From NCBI GenBank assembly GCA_019634575.1, contig JAHCAY010000001.1, positions 2,418,001 through 2,482,000 of the forward strand: a DNA stretch of 64,000 nucleotides, read 5' to 3'. This DNA comes from Candidatus Didemnitutus sp. GTDB lineage: Bacteria > Verrucomicrobiota > Verrucomicrobiia > Opitutales > Opitutaceae. Of the stretch, positions 52,167-62,200 are shown one piece after another. Position 1 is the stretch's first letter; the number at the start of each line of letters is the position of its first letter. The notes below the pieces were generated by a model. The model had not been told where the DNA came from. It searched no databases and worked only from the letters and a program-made list of their open reading frames with translations. Position numbers and translations under genes: made by a program.

Positions 52167-52239
52167 GGTAGGGCGAGACGCTGAAGCCGCCGCTGGCGCG
52201 GCATCGCGTTCTCGGCAGGCCCAGCGGTCCCGCCCTACC
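52167..52239. repeat. REP-like imperfect inverted repeat
   Basis: GGTAGGGCGAGACGCTG at 52167-52183 is mirrored by CAGCGGTCCCGCCCTACC at 52222-52239 with two differences. It lies between the AEC and BaiN-type genes in non-coding DNA. The GTAGGGCG...CGCCCTAC arms are of the same general type as the 43.75-kb element but not the same sequence. Confidence 0.55.
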
Positions 52240-52266
52240 TCACGCAACGCCGCTCCGTCCTCCGAA

Positions 52267-53496
52267 CTACTCCGCCATCGCGCGGCCGGCGAGCCAGCCG
52301 GTCGTCCACGCCGCTTGAAAATTGAAACCGCCGGTCACGCCGTCGATGTCGAGCATCTCGCCCGCGAAATGCAGTCCGGGCACTAGGCGGCTTTCCATGC
52401 GCTTGAAATCCACCTCGCTCAGCCGCACGCCGCCGCAAGTCACGAACTCGTCCTTGAACAAACTCTTTCCCTTCACGGCGAACTCCGCCTCGGTCACCTG
52501 CGCCGCCAGCGCGCGCAACGCCGGGTTGCCCACGCTCGTCCACGGCGCGTTGGCCGCGATGCCGGCGGCGACGACGAGCCGCTCCCACAGACGCAGCGGC
52601 ACGCCGAGCGGACTCCACGTCGTGACCTGCTTGCGCGGCTCCGCGCCGCGGGCGCGCTCGAGCTCGGCGCGTGCGGTCTCGGCGTTGAATTTCGGCGCCC
52701 AGTTCACCCGCAAAGCGAATTGGTAATTGCGCTCCGCGAGCAAGCGCGCGCCCCACGCGGAAATTTTCAGCACCGCCGGGCCGCTCAGTCCCCAATGCGT
52801 CACGAGCATCGGCCCGTGTTCCTTGAGTGAGGTGCCCGCGACAGCCGTCGCGGCGTCCTCGACGGAAACGCCGGCGAGATCCTTCAGTCGCGGATCGTCG
52901 ATGTGAAACGTGAACAGCGACGGCACCGGCGTCTCGAGGTGGTGGCCGAACGACTGCGCGATCGCGAAGCCGGCGTTCGACTTGTTGCCGCCGGTGGCGA
53001 GCAGCAGGCGATCGGTCGTCACTTCCTCGCCCGTGGTCAGCTCGAGATGGAAGCCGCCGCTGGTCGGCACGCGCAGCGCGCTCTTCACGCCGCATTGCGG
53101 GCGCACGACGACACCGGCCTTCCGCGCGGCGCCGAGCAGCGCGTCGACGATCGTCTGCGAATTGTCGGTGACGGGAAACATGCGTCCGTCCGCCTCGGCT
53201 TTCAGCGTCACGCCGCGCGCGGCGAACCACTCGACGGTGTCGCGCGGCTGGAAGCGGCTGAACGCACCGGTGAGCTCGCGGCCGCCGCGCGGGTAGCGCT
53301 TCGCGAGGTCGCGCGGCTCGAAGCAGTGGTGCGTGACGTTGCAGCGTCCGCCGCCGGAGATTTTCACCTTCGCGAGCGTGTGCGCCGTCGCTTCGTAGAG
53401 CGTGACGCGGCAGGCGGGATTCGCCTCGGCGCACGCGATGGCGCCGAAGAATCCCGCTGCACCGCCGCCGACCACGCTGACCTGCCGCTCATTCAT
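52267..53496 (-). CDS. HI0933/BaiN-family FAD-dependent oxidoreductase
   Basis: A 409-residue flavoprotein from ATG 53496. The N-terminal FAD site is VSVVGGGAAGFFGAIACAEA, followed by the family signature KVKISGGGRCNVTH. The middle domain has RLLLATGGNKSNAGFAIAQS, THWGLSGPAVLKISAWGARL and a helical insert. The end has VTCGGVRLSEVDFKRMES and FAGEMLDIDGVTGGFNFQAA, binding FAD again. The family includes BaiN (bile-acid 7-dehydroxylation side reactions) and many proteins of unknown substrate, so only the redox chemistry is predicted. Confidence 0.93.
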   Translation of the reverse strand: MNERQVSVVGGGAAGFFGAIACAEANPACRVTLYEATAHTLAKVKISGGGRCNVTHHCFEPRDLAKRYPRGGRELTGAFSRFQPRDTVEWFAARGVTLKAEADGRMFPVTDNSQTIVDALLGAARKAGVVVRPQCGVKSALRVPTSGGFHLELTTGEEVTTDRLLLATGGNKSNAGFAIAQSFGHHLETPVPSLFTFHIDDPRLKDLAGVSVEDAATAVAGTSLKEHGPMLVTHWGLSGPAVLKISAWGARLLAERNYQFALRVNWAPKFNAETARAELERARGAEPRKQVTTWSPLGVPLRLWERLVVAAGIAANAPWTSVGNPALRALAAQVTEAEFAVKGKSLFKDEFVTCGGVRLSEVDFKRMESRLVPGLHFAGEMLDIDGVTGGFNFQAAWTTGWLAGRAMAE

Positions 53497-53539
53497 GGAG
53501 GGCGCAGCGTGCGTCGCGCGCGCGGGGTTGTCCAAGGCG

Positions 53540-53580
53540 AAAAAAAGGGGCGCCGCGACCCACCCCTGGATCGCGGCGCC
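53540..53580 (-). terminator. Intrinsic terminator after the Spy-like gene
   Basis: GGCGCCGCGA (53549-53558) pairs with TCGCGGCGCC (53571-53580); on the minus strand a run of seven T (53540-53546) follows. It lies 60 bp downstream of the Spy-like gene and separates it from the BaiN-type gene. Confidence 0.85.
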
Positions 53581-53640
53581 AACTGCACACACTAGCAAAC
53601 CTACCGCATGTTTCGCGTGTTGGTAGGAAGCGGAAAAAAC

Positions 53641-54078
53641 TTACTTGCCCTCGGGCGGCGGCGGCGGGCCGTCGTGATCGGGGCCGCCGTGGCCTTTGCG
53701 ATCCTTCATGCGCTCCTTCATTTTCTCACGCATGGCCTGGGCCTTGGTGCGCTGCTCGGGCGTCAGGACGGCATCGACCTTGGCTTCGCGCTCCTTGTTC
53801 AGCGCCTGCGACTTCTCGCGCTTTTGGTCGCGGGAGAGACTTTTGTCTTCGCGGATCGCCTCAAGCTGCGGGCGATACGACTCGTTGATGGCTTTGATCT
53901 GCTTCTCCTGGTCTTCCGAGAGGCCAAGCTCCTTGGCCATCCGGGCGCCGAGCATTTCGCCGCGCGGCGGACGATCTCCGCGCGGGCCCTTCGGACCGTC
54001 TTGCGCGTTGAGGTTGGGGACGACAGTGGCGACCGCGAGGGCGGCGGCGAACAGCAGAACTTCGGTGGAACGTTTCAT
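53641..54078 (-). CDS. Spy/CpxP-like periplasmic protein
   Basis: A 145-residue protein with a signal peptide (1-25, ending VPNLNAQ). The mature part is helical and highly charged, with two LTxxQ-like repeats: LGLSEDQEKQIKAIN and AVLTPEQRTKAQAMREKMKE. This is the pattern of the Spy/CpxP periplasmic chaperones. The C-terminus is Gly/Pro/His-rich (KGHGGPDHDGPPPPPEGK), which could bind metal. It probably protects envelope proteins or responds to metal and envelope stress. Confidence 0.82.
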   Translation of the reverse strand: MKRSTEVLLFAAALAVATVVPNLNAQDGPKGPRGDRPPRGEMLGARMAKELGLSEDQEKQIKAINESYRPQLEAIREDKSLSRDQKREKSQALNKEREAKVDAVLTPEQRTKAQAMREKMKERMKDRKGHGGPDHDGPPPPPEGK

Positions 54079-54260
54079 GATTTTGGGTTCGTTGAATTCG
54101 GGCTACAGGGGGCAAAGACGCGTGCGGCGCGCGATCGTTTCAGCCACGGGCATCTTTTTCTTGGCGAAAAACTGGCCCGGCGGCGTAACCGCAGCGGTTT
54201 GCCCAGCGTAGCCGGCCTCCGCCATTGCGCCGGCGATCGTTCGGGGCTTCTGTGTGCCGC

Positions 54261-54635
54261 GTGCAATTCCCCGCTCTTGTCCGTATCGCCCAGGAGACCG
54301 TGGCCGCGGCGCAACGCCGGCTGCCGGCCGAAGTGCGCAACGTGGCGGCGGCGGTGCCCGTGTGCTACGAGACCGCGCCGAACGACGCCATCCTCGCTGA
54401 GGGTTGGGAGCCGGACATCCTCGGCCTCTTCGTCGGCCACGAGCACGGCGGCGAATTGCGCGACGACCACGCGCCGCTGCCGCCGCAAATCCTGTTGTTC
54501 CTCGACAATCTCTGGGACTACGCGGAGGGCGACACGGGCATCTTCCGCGACGAGGTGCGCCTTACCTATCTGCACGAACTGGGGCACTATCTGGGCTGGG
54601 ACGAGGATGAGGTCGCGCAACGCGGGTTAGAATAG
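54261..54635 (+). CDS. Zincin-like metallopeptidase family protein
   Basis: A 124-residue protein. The C-terminus carries LTYLHELGHYLGWDEDEV, the H-E-x-x-H-x-x-G-x-D-E pattern of the small zincin family (often annotated as metallopeptidase family protein or DUF1025). Upstream are the characteristic GLFVGHEHGG and PPQILLFLDNLW segments. The start is uncertain: a GTG at 54261 fits the family length, an alternative at 54225 adds 12 residues. Substrates and role are not known. It lies head to head with the Spy-like gene. Confidence 0.85.
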   Translation: MQFPALVRIAQETVAAAQRRLPAEVRNVAAAVPVCYETAPNDAILAEGWEPDILGLFVGHEHGGELRDDHAPLPPQILLFLDNLWDYAEGDTGIFRDEVRLTYLHELGHYLGWDEDEVAQRGLE

Positions 54636-54738
54636 TGCTTTCACTCGGGAACCTCACCCAATCTTCGCTTTCATTCCTTCTGCGATTGTGTTTAACCCTC
54701 CGTCGTCCGGCCGCATAGGCCGCCCCCGACCAAGCAAC

Positions 54739-55431
54739 ATGAAGAAGCTCCTCAACGCCTTTGTCCTCCTGGCCACGCTCGCCGCCGCCGTCGGCGCGCA
54801 CGCCGTCACGATCAAACGCGAGACGCTCGTCGAGCGCCTCGATACGTGCGAGGCCATCCTGCAAGACCTGCAATCGAGCACGAAGACCGCCATCCCGGCC
54901 GATATCCTTCATCGCGCGCAAGGCATCGTCATCGTCAACCAAGTGCAGGCCGGCCTGTTCCTCGGCATCAAGGACGGCTACGCCGTCGCCCTGGTGCGCC
55001 GCCCGAACGGCAAGTGGTCGATTCCGGTTTTCCTCCGCGCCGGTGAAGCCTCCTTCGGTCTCCAGGCCGGCGTGAAGGCCGTCAACACCGTCATGGTGCT
55101 CCTCGACGACTCCACCGCGCGCCTGCTCCTCAAGAGCCGCTTCAACTTCGGCGCCGAAGCGAAGGCCATGGCCGGCGTCCGCGGCGGCGAGCGCGAGGCG
55201 GTGAACAAGCAACTGGTCGAAGGGGCCAACGTCCTCGTCTATTCGCTCCAGGAAGGCTACTACCTCGGTGCCGCCGTGAAGACCGGCTTCATGCAGCCCA
55301 ACGACGAGGCGAACCGTGTTTTCTACAACACGAACAATCGCCTGCCCGAGCTGCTGTTCTCCGACTGGACCACGCCGCCGGCCGAGACGCGCTTCATCAT
55401 GGATTACGTGGCGCGCCTCACGAGCCGCTGA
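54739..55431 (+). CDS. SYLF/Ysc84-domain lipid-binding protein
   Basis: A 230-residue protein with a signal peptide (1-21, ending VGAHA). The SYLF domain (about 45-225) is seen in AQGIVIVNQVQAGLFLGIKD, GKWSIPVFLRAGEASFGLQA, NTVMVLLDDSTARLL and NVLVYSLQEGYYLGAAVKTG. In eukaryotes SYLF domains bind phosphoinositides; bacterial members are envelope proteins of uncertain role. ATG 54739 was chosen because it begins the signal peptide. A strong terminator follows 33 bp downstream. Confidence 0.88.
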   Translation: MKKLLNAFVLLATLAAAVGAHAVTIKRETLVERLDTCEAILQDLQSSTKTAIPADILHRAQGIVIVNQVQAGLFLGIKDGYAVALVRRPNGKWSIPVFLRAGEASFGLQAGVKAVNTVMVLLDDSTARLLLKSRFNFGAEAKAMAGVRGGEREAVNKQLVEGANVLVYSLQEGYYLGAAVKTGFMQPNDEANRVFYNTNNRLPELLFSDWTTPPAETRFIMDYVARLTSR

Positions 55432-55464
55432 ACCGCCGCCGCAGTATCCCTTCACCCACTCACG

Positions 55465-55492
55465 AACCCGCCGATGATCGGCGGGTTTTTTT
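55465..55492 (+). terminator. Intrinsic terminator after the SYLF gene
   Basis: AACCCGCCGA (55465-55474) pairs with TCGGCGGGTT (55478-55487) around a TGA loop; a run of T residues continues to 55492. Confidence 0.9.
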
Positions 55493-55673
55493 GTTGGGCA
55501 ATCCGGAAGCGTGCCGCGCCATTGAGGGGCGGCCAGCTGTGCCCGGCGCCACGCAGAAGCCTCCCGCGAATGACGCGAGTCGACACGACTACAGCAACCG
55601 CGAGCTGCGGGCGCACGACGCTCTGGCCGCGGAATTGACAAAGGTGCTGTGTTCGGGCGCGCCGGGCGGGCAC

Positions 55674-55704
55674 AAAAAAATCCCGCACCAAGCGGTGCGG
55701 GATT
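55674..55704 (-). terminator. Intrinsic terminator of the surface-protein operon
   Basis: AATCCCGCACC (55679-55689) pairs with GGTGCGGGATT (55694-55704); on the minus strand the stem is followed by a run of seven T (55674-55680). It lies 24 bp after the PEP-CTERM gene, the last of the operon. Confidence 0.88.
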
Positions 55705-55728
55705 CGGAGAAAGAACGTGGTGCTCCGC

Positions 55729-56337
55729 TCAGGCGGCGACGCGACGACGGTAAGCGACCAAGCCAACCGCGAGCAGACCGAGAACCGCCGCATAGGTCGC
55801 GGGCTCCGGGACGGCGCTGGTGATCGCCGCAGTCTGAATGTAGATATTGCTTCCTGAAGGGTTCAAAGTTCCAACCACCGCGGTCGTCCCAACATCATCC
55901 ACTGTCCAGATCGTCGGGTCGGGAGAGGAACTCGCCGGGAACAGCCACGTGTTATTGGTGAAGAGCACCCATTCCGTAACCCCGTTGGTGATCGTGGTCG
56001 TGTTGTAACCCCAAATGTAGGCCTGACTAGATGTCGCGAACGCACCTGCGTTGGAAGACAACGTGGCCGTTCCATCGAAGTGCGTGAAAAGATCATCCCA
56101 AGGCGTGGACCCGTTGGTGGCGATTGTCGTGAAATTTGCTGCCCAACTAGCCGTGTTCAGAGCGGTAGGCGAAAAAGCGCCAAATGATCCGATGCTGAAG
56201 GTGAAGCCGTTCGTAAGGTCCGCTCCGGTGCTCGTCTTGCCGACCTCAAATGCGCTCGACGAAAAGGATATCTCAACAGCCGAAAGGCGGGAGAGACCAA
56301 GAAGAAGGAATACGAGGCCTATTTTTTTTGTGCTCAT
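55729..56337 (-). CDS. PEP-CTERM sorting domain protein
   Basis: A 202-residue exported protein. The signal peptide is 1-20 (KKIGLVFLLLGLSRLSA). The mature part is rich in Thr/Ser/Asn/Phe and beta-like (FSSSAFEVGKTSTGADLTNG, TEWVLFTNNTWLF). It ends with VPEPATYAAVLGLLAVGLVA then YRRR, the full PEP-CTERM signal (P-E-P, hydrophobic helix, Arg cluster) recognised by an exosortase for surface or exopolysaccharide-linked sorting. The ATG at 56337 is two bases past the previous stop. The gene is visibly AT-richer than most of the window. No exosortase gene is in the window. Confidence 0.92.
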   Translation of the reverse strand: MSTKKIGLVFLLLGLSRLSAVEISFSSSAFEVGKTSTGADLTNGFTFSIGSFGAFSPTALNTASWAANFTTIATNGSTPWDDLFTHFDGTATLSSNAGAFATSSQAYIWGYNTTTITNGVTEWVLFTNNTWLFPASSSPDPTIWTVDDVGTTAVVGTLNPSGSNIYIQTAAITSAVPEPATYAAVLGLLAVGLVAYRRRVAA

Positions 56338-56339
56338 TT

Positions 56340-57449
56340 TCAATAGATGTAAGGGACGCTGTAATTCAAATCTTGGGAAATCTTCTGGATAATCACACCG
56401 GCAGTGGCACCGAAAAGCGATTCAGCGCTGCGGTTGGTGTTGCCACCGCCGGAGAGAGTCCACTGCTCAATGCTGCCGTTCGCGTTTCGCAACAGGTAAT
56501 AGATTTTATAGATTTCGTTCTCGTTGAGCAGAATCTTGTCGGCCGAACTGACCGAGGTAGCACCCTGCATTCCATTCGCGACGCTCATCAAACGCTGTAG
56601 GGGGGATTGGTCAGTAGGCCACGGCTGCGCGACAAGATTTTTCCCAGCAGCCAGTGGCTGCGAGAAACTATTGGTTCGAATCTCTCCAAGCCATGTGAGT
56701 GTAACCGGGGTCGCTGCGTTTCGCGCAACGACGAAACCTGTTCCGGGCGCAATGACTTCACCATCGCGATTCGTATTGCCGCCACCGGACTTGGTCCACT
56801 GTGCAATGGTGCCTTGGGGGTTCTTGAGAAAGTAATAGATCTCCCAAGCTTGGGTTTGAGGATTCAGGAAGCGGACTTGATCAGCAGTAGATACGCTAGT
56901 TGTCCCCTGCATCAGCTGATTATCCTTCGTTCCGAAGAGCTGGCCGATGGTCACGTGCGGACGGATGACCAACGAGTAACCGGCGAGGCTCGCGGTGTCG
57001 GGCACGGAGGCCAAGGTGCCGCGCTGAGCGAGGGTCACCGTAATCGAGCCGTTCGCCGAAGTCTGTGTTGCCGCGACATCGACATCGAAGCGATCGCCAA
57101 CGTAGGTGCTGGTCGGGCCGGCAGTGAATTCGACGTAATAAGCCGTGCCGGTCGTCAACGCCGCCCCGACGTTCGCGCCGCTGCCGGTGAGCGTAACGGT
57201 GTTGCCAGAGACACTGGCCACCACGCCGCGATACACGGCAGCGTTCACCAAGCTCATTCCGGAAAAGCGGGTGCCGGGGCTGATGGAGACCTGCATCCCA
57301 CCCACGGGAGGCGTGTAGGCGACGTCGGCCGCGAAGGCGGCAGTGGCCGAGAGGGCTAGAAGGGCGGCTAGCTTACGCACGGACTCATCCAAGTCGAAAT
57401 ACTCGCGCAAGTGCAACGAATTCCTGCGGATGAAACGAAAGGTTTTCAT
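56340..57449 (-). CDS. TIGR02597-type secreted protein
   Basis: A 369-residue protein. The chosen ATG (57449) adds an N-terminal positive stretch before a signal-like helix (KLAALLALSATAAFAADVAY); a closer start is possible. The mature part starts VAYTPPVGGMQVSISPGTRF and has beta repeats with VYRGVVASVSGNTVTLTGSG, and a C-terminal region with repeated segments IYYFLKNPQGTIAQWTKSGG and IYYLLRNANGSIEQWTLSGG, each with G-G-G-N-T-N-R. This matches the paralogous secreted family called TIGR02597 in Verrucomicrobiota; function unknown. It lies 25 bp after the upstream He_PIG gene and is AT-richer than it. Confidence 0.8.
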   Translation of the reverse strand: MKTFRFIRRNSLHLREYFDLDESVRKLAALLALSATAAFAADVAYTPPVGGMQVSISPGTRFSGMSLVNAAVYRGVVASVSGNTVTLTGSGANVGAALTTGTAYYVEFTAGPTSTYVGDRFDVDVAATQTSANGSITVTLAQRGTLASVPDTASLAGYSLVIRPHVTIGQLFGTKDNQLMQGTTSVSTADQVRFLNPQTQAWEIYYFLKNPQGTIAQWTKSGGGNTNRDGEVIAPGTGFVVARNAATPVTLTWLGEIRTNSFSQPLAAGKNLVAQPWPTDQSPLQRLMSVANGMQGATSVSSADKILLNENEIYKIYYLLRNANGSIEQWTLSGGGNTNRSAESLFGATAGVIIQKISQDLNYSVPYIY

Positions 57450-57474
57450 GCTGAGTAGGAAAATACCTGAGGCG

Positions 57475-59220
57475 TTACGGTGCGGCCGGGTAATCGATCT
57501 TGAGGCGGAAGAAGACGGCGGAGCCGGTGCCGAGCGGCACCGAGGCTTGCCAGGTTTCGGTCGCACCGGTGGCGGTGCGCGTGTGCGTGCCGGCGGAGGA
57601 CCACGTGGAGAGGTTCGTCGAATATTGCACGGTGTAGCTGATGTCGGGGCGGTCCGCCGGGCGCGAATAGGTGAACGTCCAATCCGTCGCGGTCTTGGCG
57701 ACGGCGGGGAGGCCGCTGCTGGAGACGGCCTTCGGGGCGAGATCGAGCGCGTATTCGAGCAGGTTGGTGAGGCCATCGCCGTCGGGGTCGGCGGCGGTGC
57801 CGCTGATGGCGTCGTCGGCGACTTCGCCGCCGGTGAACTTGGCGGCGCGCCACGCGGCGTAGCCGGAGTTGACGGTGAGCGTGGCGACATCGGAGGTGAC
57901 GGAGCCGGCGCCGTTGGTGACGACGACGGTGTAGTCGGCGGCGTCGTTGAGCGTGACGCTGGGAATGGTGTAGCTCGCGCTCGTGGCCAACGGGATGTCG
58001 GAGGCGCCCTTCTTCCACTGGTAAGTGGGCGTCGGGGTGCCGGTGGCGGTGACGGAGAAGGTCACGCTTTCGCCGTAGTTCTTCGTGGCGCCGACGGGTT
58101 GGGCGGTAATCTGCGGCGTGGCGGACGCGGTGATCTGAACCGACAGGGTGAAGTCGGGGCCGCGGCCGATGGCGTTGTTGGCGTAGATGGTCACGCTGGT
58201 CGTGCCGGCGGCGGCGGGCGTGCCGGTGATTTGTTTCGTGGTGGAGTTGTAGCTGAGGCCGGCGGGGAGCGTGCCGACGTTGAAGGCCGTCGGCGAATTG
58301 GTCGCGGTGAGCTGGTAGGGCGTGATGGCGATGCTGGAGTAGCCGGTGAGGGTCGTGGCGCTGTTGACGACGGCGACCGGGCCAAGGACGAAGGTGAGCG
58401 GGAAGGCCGCGCTGGCGCCGTTGCCGTTGCTGGCGGTGAGCGTGGCGGTGAAGATACCGCCGACGGTGGGCGTGCCGGTGATGGCGCCGGTCGAGGTGTC
58501 GACCGAGAGGCCGACGGGGAGGCCGCTGGCACCGTAGCTCGTGGGGGAATTCGAGGCGGTGATCTGGTAATTGAGGGCAATGTTGAGATCCGCGGTGACG
58601 GAGGATTGGCCGCTGATGGTCGGCACGGGGCCGGAGGGCTCGACGGTGATAACGAGGGTGACGGAGGGGCCGGTGCCGGTGGCGTTGTTGGCGCTGAGGC
58701 TGACGTTGTAGGTGCCGGCGGTGGTGGGTTGGCCGGAGATGGCACCCGCGCTGTAAGTGAGGCCGGCGGGCAGCGTGCCGACGTTGTAGCTCTGCGGGGA
58801 GTTGGTGGCCGTGATCAGATACGAAAAATCCTGTCCGACGGCACCGAGAGCGGTGAGTTCGCTCGAGACCTGCGAGACGCCGAGGGCGGCGTCGATCGTG
58901 AGCGAATACGTGAAGTTGTTGATCGTGCCGGCGTCATCGAGCGAGATCGTGCCGGTGAACACGCCGTCGACGAGCGGCGTGCCCGAGATGGTGCCGGTGG
59001 AGGCGTTGATCGACATGCCGCTGGGCAGACCGGTGGCGGAGTAGACCGTGCCGTTGGCGGCCGGGGGATCCGTCACGATGGTGTAAGGCGTGTAGGCGAC
59101 GCCGGCCTGGCCCGCGGCGAGGACGAGGTCCACGGCGCGAGCGGCGGTCGCGAAGCCCACACACAGGAGGGCGAGCCCGAGCAATCTCAAGGCACCGAAA
59201 CGGGCGGAGAGCGAAATCAT
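57475..59220 (-). CDS. Secreted protein with four He_PIG repeats and an Ig-like domain
   Basis: A 581-residue protein with a signal peptide (1-29, ending TAARAV). Four putative-Ig repeats follow, each closing with a G-x-I-S/T-G-x-P motif (GTISGTPLVDG, GAISGQPTTAG, GAITGTPTVGG, QITGTPAAAG). Then comes an Ig-like domain (ITAQPVGATKNYGESVTFSV and YTVVVTNGAG), and a C-terminal stretch with AWRAAKFTGGEVADD and DPDGDGLTNLLEYALDLAP, the EF-hand-like D-x-D-x-D-G loop found at the end of many Verrucomicrobiota surface proteins. It is probably an adhesin or scaffold. It follows the partial giant gene by 47 bp. Confidence 0.85.
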   Translation of the reverse strand: MISLSARFGALRLLGLALLCVGFATAARAVDLVLAAGQAGVAYTPYTIVTDPPAANGTVYSATGLPSGMSINASTGTISGTPLVDGVFTGTISLDDAGTINNFTYSLTIDAALGVSQVSSELTALGAVGQDFSYLITATNSPQSYNVGTLPAGLTYSAGAISGQPTTAGTYNVSLSANNATGTGPSVTLVITVEPSGPVPTISGQSSVTADLNIALNYQITASNSPTSYGASGLPVGLSVDTSTGAITGTPTVGGIFTATLTASNGNGASAAFPLTFVLGPVAVVNSATTLTGYSSIAITPYQLTATNSPTAFNVGTLPAGLSYNSTTKQITGTPAAAGTTSVTIYANNAIGRGPDFTLSVQITASATPQITAQPVGATKNYGESVTFSVTATGTPTPTYQWKKGASDIPLATSASYTIPSVTLNDAADYTVVVTNGAGSVTSDVATLTVNSGYAAWRAAKFTGGEVADDAISGTAADPDGDGLTNLLEYALDLAPKAVSSSGLPAVAKTATDWTFTYSRPADRPDISYTVQYSTNLSTWSSAGTHTRTATGATETWQASVPLGTGSAVFFRLKIDYPAAP

Positions 59221-59267
59221 GTGAGGAAAAGAGGTGAGCGGTAAGAAACGCGGAGGAGAGGGAGGGA

Positions 59268-62200
59268 TCAGCCGACGATGTTGAGGCTCGGGCTGATGGT
59301 GATCGTGAGGGTCACGCGGTTGCCTTCGCCGTTGGCGTTCACGGCGGAGATCGTGACGGTGAACGTGCCCGACGTCGTCGGTGTGCCGGAGATCGTGCCG
59401 AGCGCGCCGTCGAACGTGAGACCGGCGGGGAGGCCGGTCGCGACGTAGCTCGTCGGCGAGTTGCTGGCGGTGATCTGGTAACTGAAGACCTGGCCGACAC
59501 GTCCGGCGGCGCTGTTGCCACTGGTGATGACGGGAGTGTTCGGCGCAGCGTAGACGGTGAGAGAGAGCGCGGCCTCGTTGCTGGTGCCGCCGGAATTGCT
59601 GGCGGTGAGGCGGATCGTGTAGGTGCCGGGGCCGGTGGGCGTGCCGGAGAGCAGGCCGGTGCCGGTGTTGACGCTGAGCCAGACCGGCGCGTCGAGGGCG
59701 CCGAAGGAGGTCGGGTTGTTCGTCGCGACGATCTGATACGAGAACGCCGTGCCGGCCTGCGCGTTGACGGCGAGCGAGCCGCCGATGACGGGCGCAGTGG
59801 CGGCGGGCGAGATCGTGATGGTGAGCGAACGCGGGGCGCCGGTGCCGTTGGCGTTGATGCCGACGAGCGACACGGTGTAGGTGCCGGCGGCGCTCGGCGT
59901 GCCTTGGATGACGCCGGTGGACGGATTCACGGCGAGGCCCGGCGGCAGGTTGACGGCGTCGAGGAACACCGACGGCGGGAACGGCGTCGTGGCCGGGACG
60001 TTGGTCGCGGTGATCTGGTAGTTGAACGGCACGTTGACCTGGCCGACGGCGGTGGCGGAGCTGGTGATGACCGGCGTGGCGTCGGCGGGGGCGATGTTGA
60101 TCAGCAGCGACTGCGGCTGGCTGGTGCCGGTGGCATTCGTCGCGGTGAGCGTGACGGTGTAGAGGCCGGGGTTGTCGGCGGGGTTGCCGCTGAGGAGACC
60201 TGTGGTGGTGTTCAACACGAGGCCGGCGGGCAGCGTGCCGGTGACGTTGTAGCTCGTGGGTTCGCCAGTGGCGGTGATTTGATAACTGAACAACACGCCG
60301 ACCTTCGCGCTCGCGGTCGCGTCGCTGGTGATGGCGGGCGCGAGGAGCGGCGAGGCGATGTTGATCGTGAGCGTCGAGGCTTGGCCGAGACCGGCGGCGT
60401 TGGCGGCGCGGATTTGCACGGGGAACGCGCCGGCGGCGGTCGGCGTGCCGGTGATGGCGCCGGTGGTGGCGTTCAGCGCGAGACCGGCCGGCAGCGCGTC
60501 GCTCGAATACGAGGTCGGCGTGTCGGAGGCGGTGATTTGATACGTGAACGCGACGCCGACGCGGCCGCTGGCGGCGAGCGCGCTGGTGATGCGCGGCGTG
60601 GCCGGGGCGGGCGCGATGGTGATCGAGAGCGTCTTCGGCGCGCTGGCGCCGTCGGCGTTCGAGGCGCCGAGCGTGACGCTGACGGGCGTGGCGGTTTCAG
60701 CGCTCGGGACGCCGGAGATGACGCCGGTGGCGGAATCGAACGAGAGTCCGCCCGGCAGCGTGCCGGTGAGGGCGTAGCCGGTGGGTGTGTTGGTCGCGGT
60801 GATCTGGTAGCGGAACGGTTGGCCGACCTGGCCGGCGGCGGTGCCGTTGGAGGTGATGACCGGGACGTTCAGCGCGCGGGCGATGTCGAAGAGCATTTCG
60901 ACCGCGGGGCCGCGTCCGCCGGCGACGTTCGAGGCGGCGACCCAGACTTTGACTTGGCCGGGCGCGGTGGGCTTGCCGGTGATGGCGCCGGTGGCGGCGT
61001 TGAGGAGCAGGCCGGCCGGGAGCGAGCCGCTCGTGACCGCGAAATTGGTCGGCGAGTTGCTGCCGGTAAGGCTGAAGGCGAAGTCGACGTCGACCGTGCC
61101 GGTGGCGACGGGCGCGCTGGTGATGATCGGGGCGTTGGACGAGGAGTTGACGGTGATGGTCAACGGCGTCGTGGACGAGCCGGTCAAGTTGCCGACGGTG
61201 AGCGTCGCCGTGGTGATGCCGGGAGCGGTCGGGAAACCGGTGATGACGCCCGTGCCGGTGTTCAGCGTGAGGCCATCCGGCAAGCCGGTGGCGCCGAAGG
61301 TCGTCGCAGCGGGGTTCGTCGTGATGGTGTAGCTGAACAGGCTGCCGACCGTGCCGACGGCGGAGCCGCTGCTGGTGACGAGCGGCGCGCTGGCGGGCGG
61401 GTTGAACGTGAAGGTCAGCACCTGCGTGGTGGTCGCGCCGGAGCCGGCGGTGGCTTGAAGCGCGATGCGGAAGGTGCCGCTTTGCGTCGTGGTGCCGGAG
61501 ATGACGCCGGTGGTCGGATTCAGCGTGATGCCGGTGGGCAGCGCGGAGGGCGTGCTATCGGGGAGATTCACGAGCGCCCACGAAGCGACGCCGGCGCCGA
61601 AGTTCGGCGTGAAGGTGAAGCTGGCGCCGGCGGTGCCGCTGACGTTGGCGGGGCCGGAGTAGACCGGGGCATCGAGCGGCGGTTGGACTTGGATCGAGAG
61701 ACCTTGCGAGGCGATGCCGGTGGCGTTGGCGGCGCTGACTTGCGCGGCGTAGAAGCCGGCGGTCGTGGGCGTGCCCGAGATCGTGGCGCCGGTGAGGGAG
61801 AGGCCGGCGGGCAGGTTGAAGGCGAGGAACGACGTCGGCGAGTTGGCGGCGGTGATCGTGTAGCTGAACGCCTGGCCGACGCGCGCCGAGGCCGAGGCCG
61901 GGCTGGTGATGACCGGCGCGGGCGGCTGGACGGTGAGCGCGAGCGTCTGCGTGTCGGAGCCGGTGACGTTGGTCGCGGTGAGCGAGACGTTGAACGGCCC
62001 GGTTTGCGTCGGCGTGCCGGAGATGACGCCGCTGGCGGTGGCGAGCGTGAGGCCGGCGGGCAGGCCGGTGGCGCCGAAGGTCGCGGCGGTGGCGTTCGTG
62101 TTGATCTGGTAGAGGAACGGAGCGCCGGCGACGGCGAAGGCGGAGAGCGGGCCTTGGATGACGGGCGCGAGCGGGTTGACGGTCAGTGCGACGACGTTGC

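Noticed and set aside
55493..55673. Short plus-strand frame after the SYLF terminator
   Set aside because: It would run through the minus-strand terminator and into the PEP-CTERM gene, with no start signal and no recognisable pattern.
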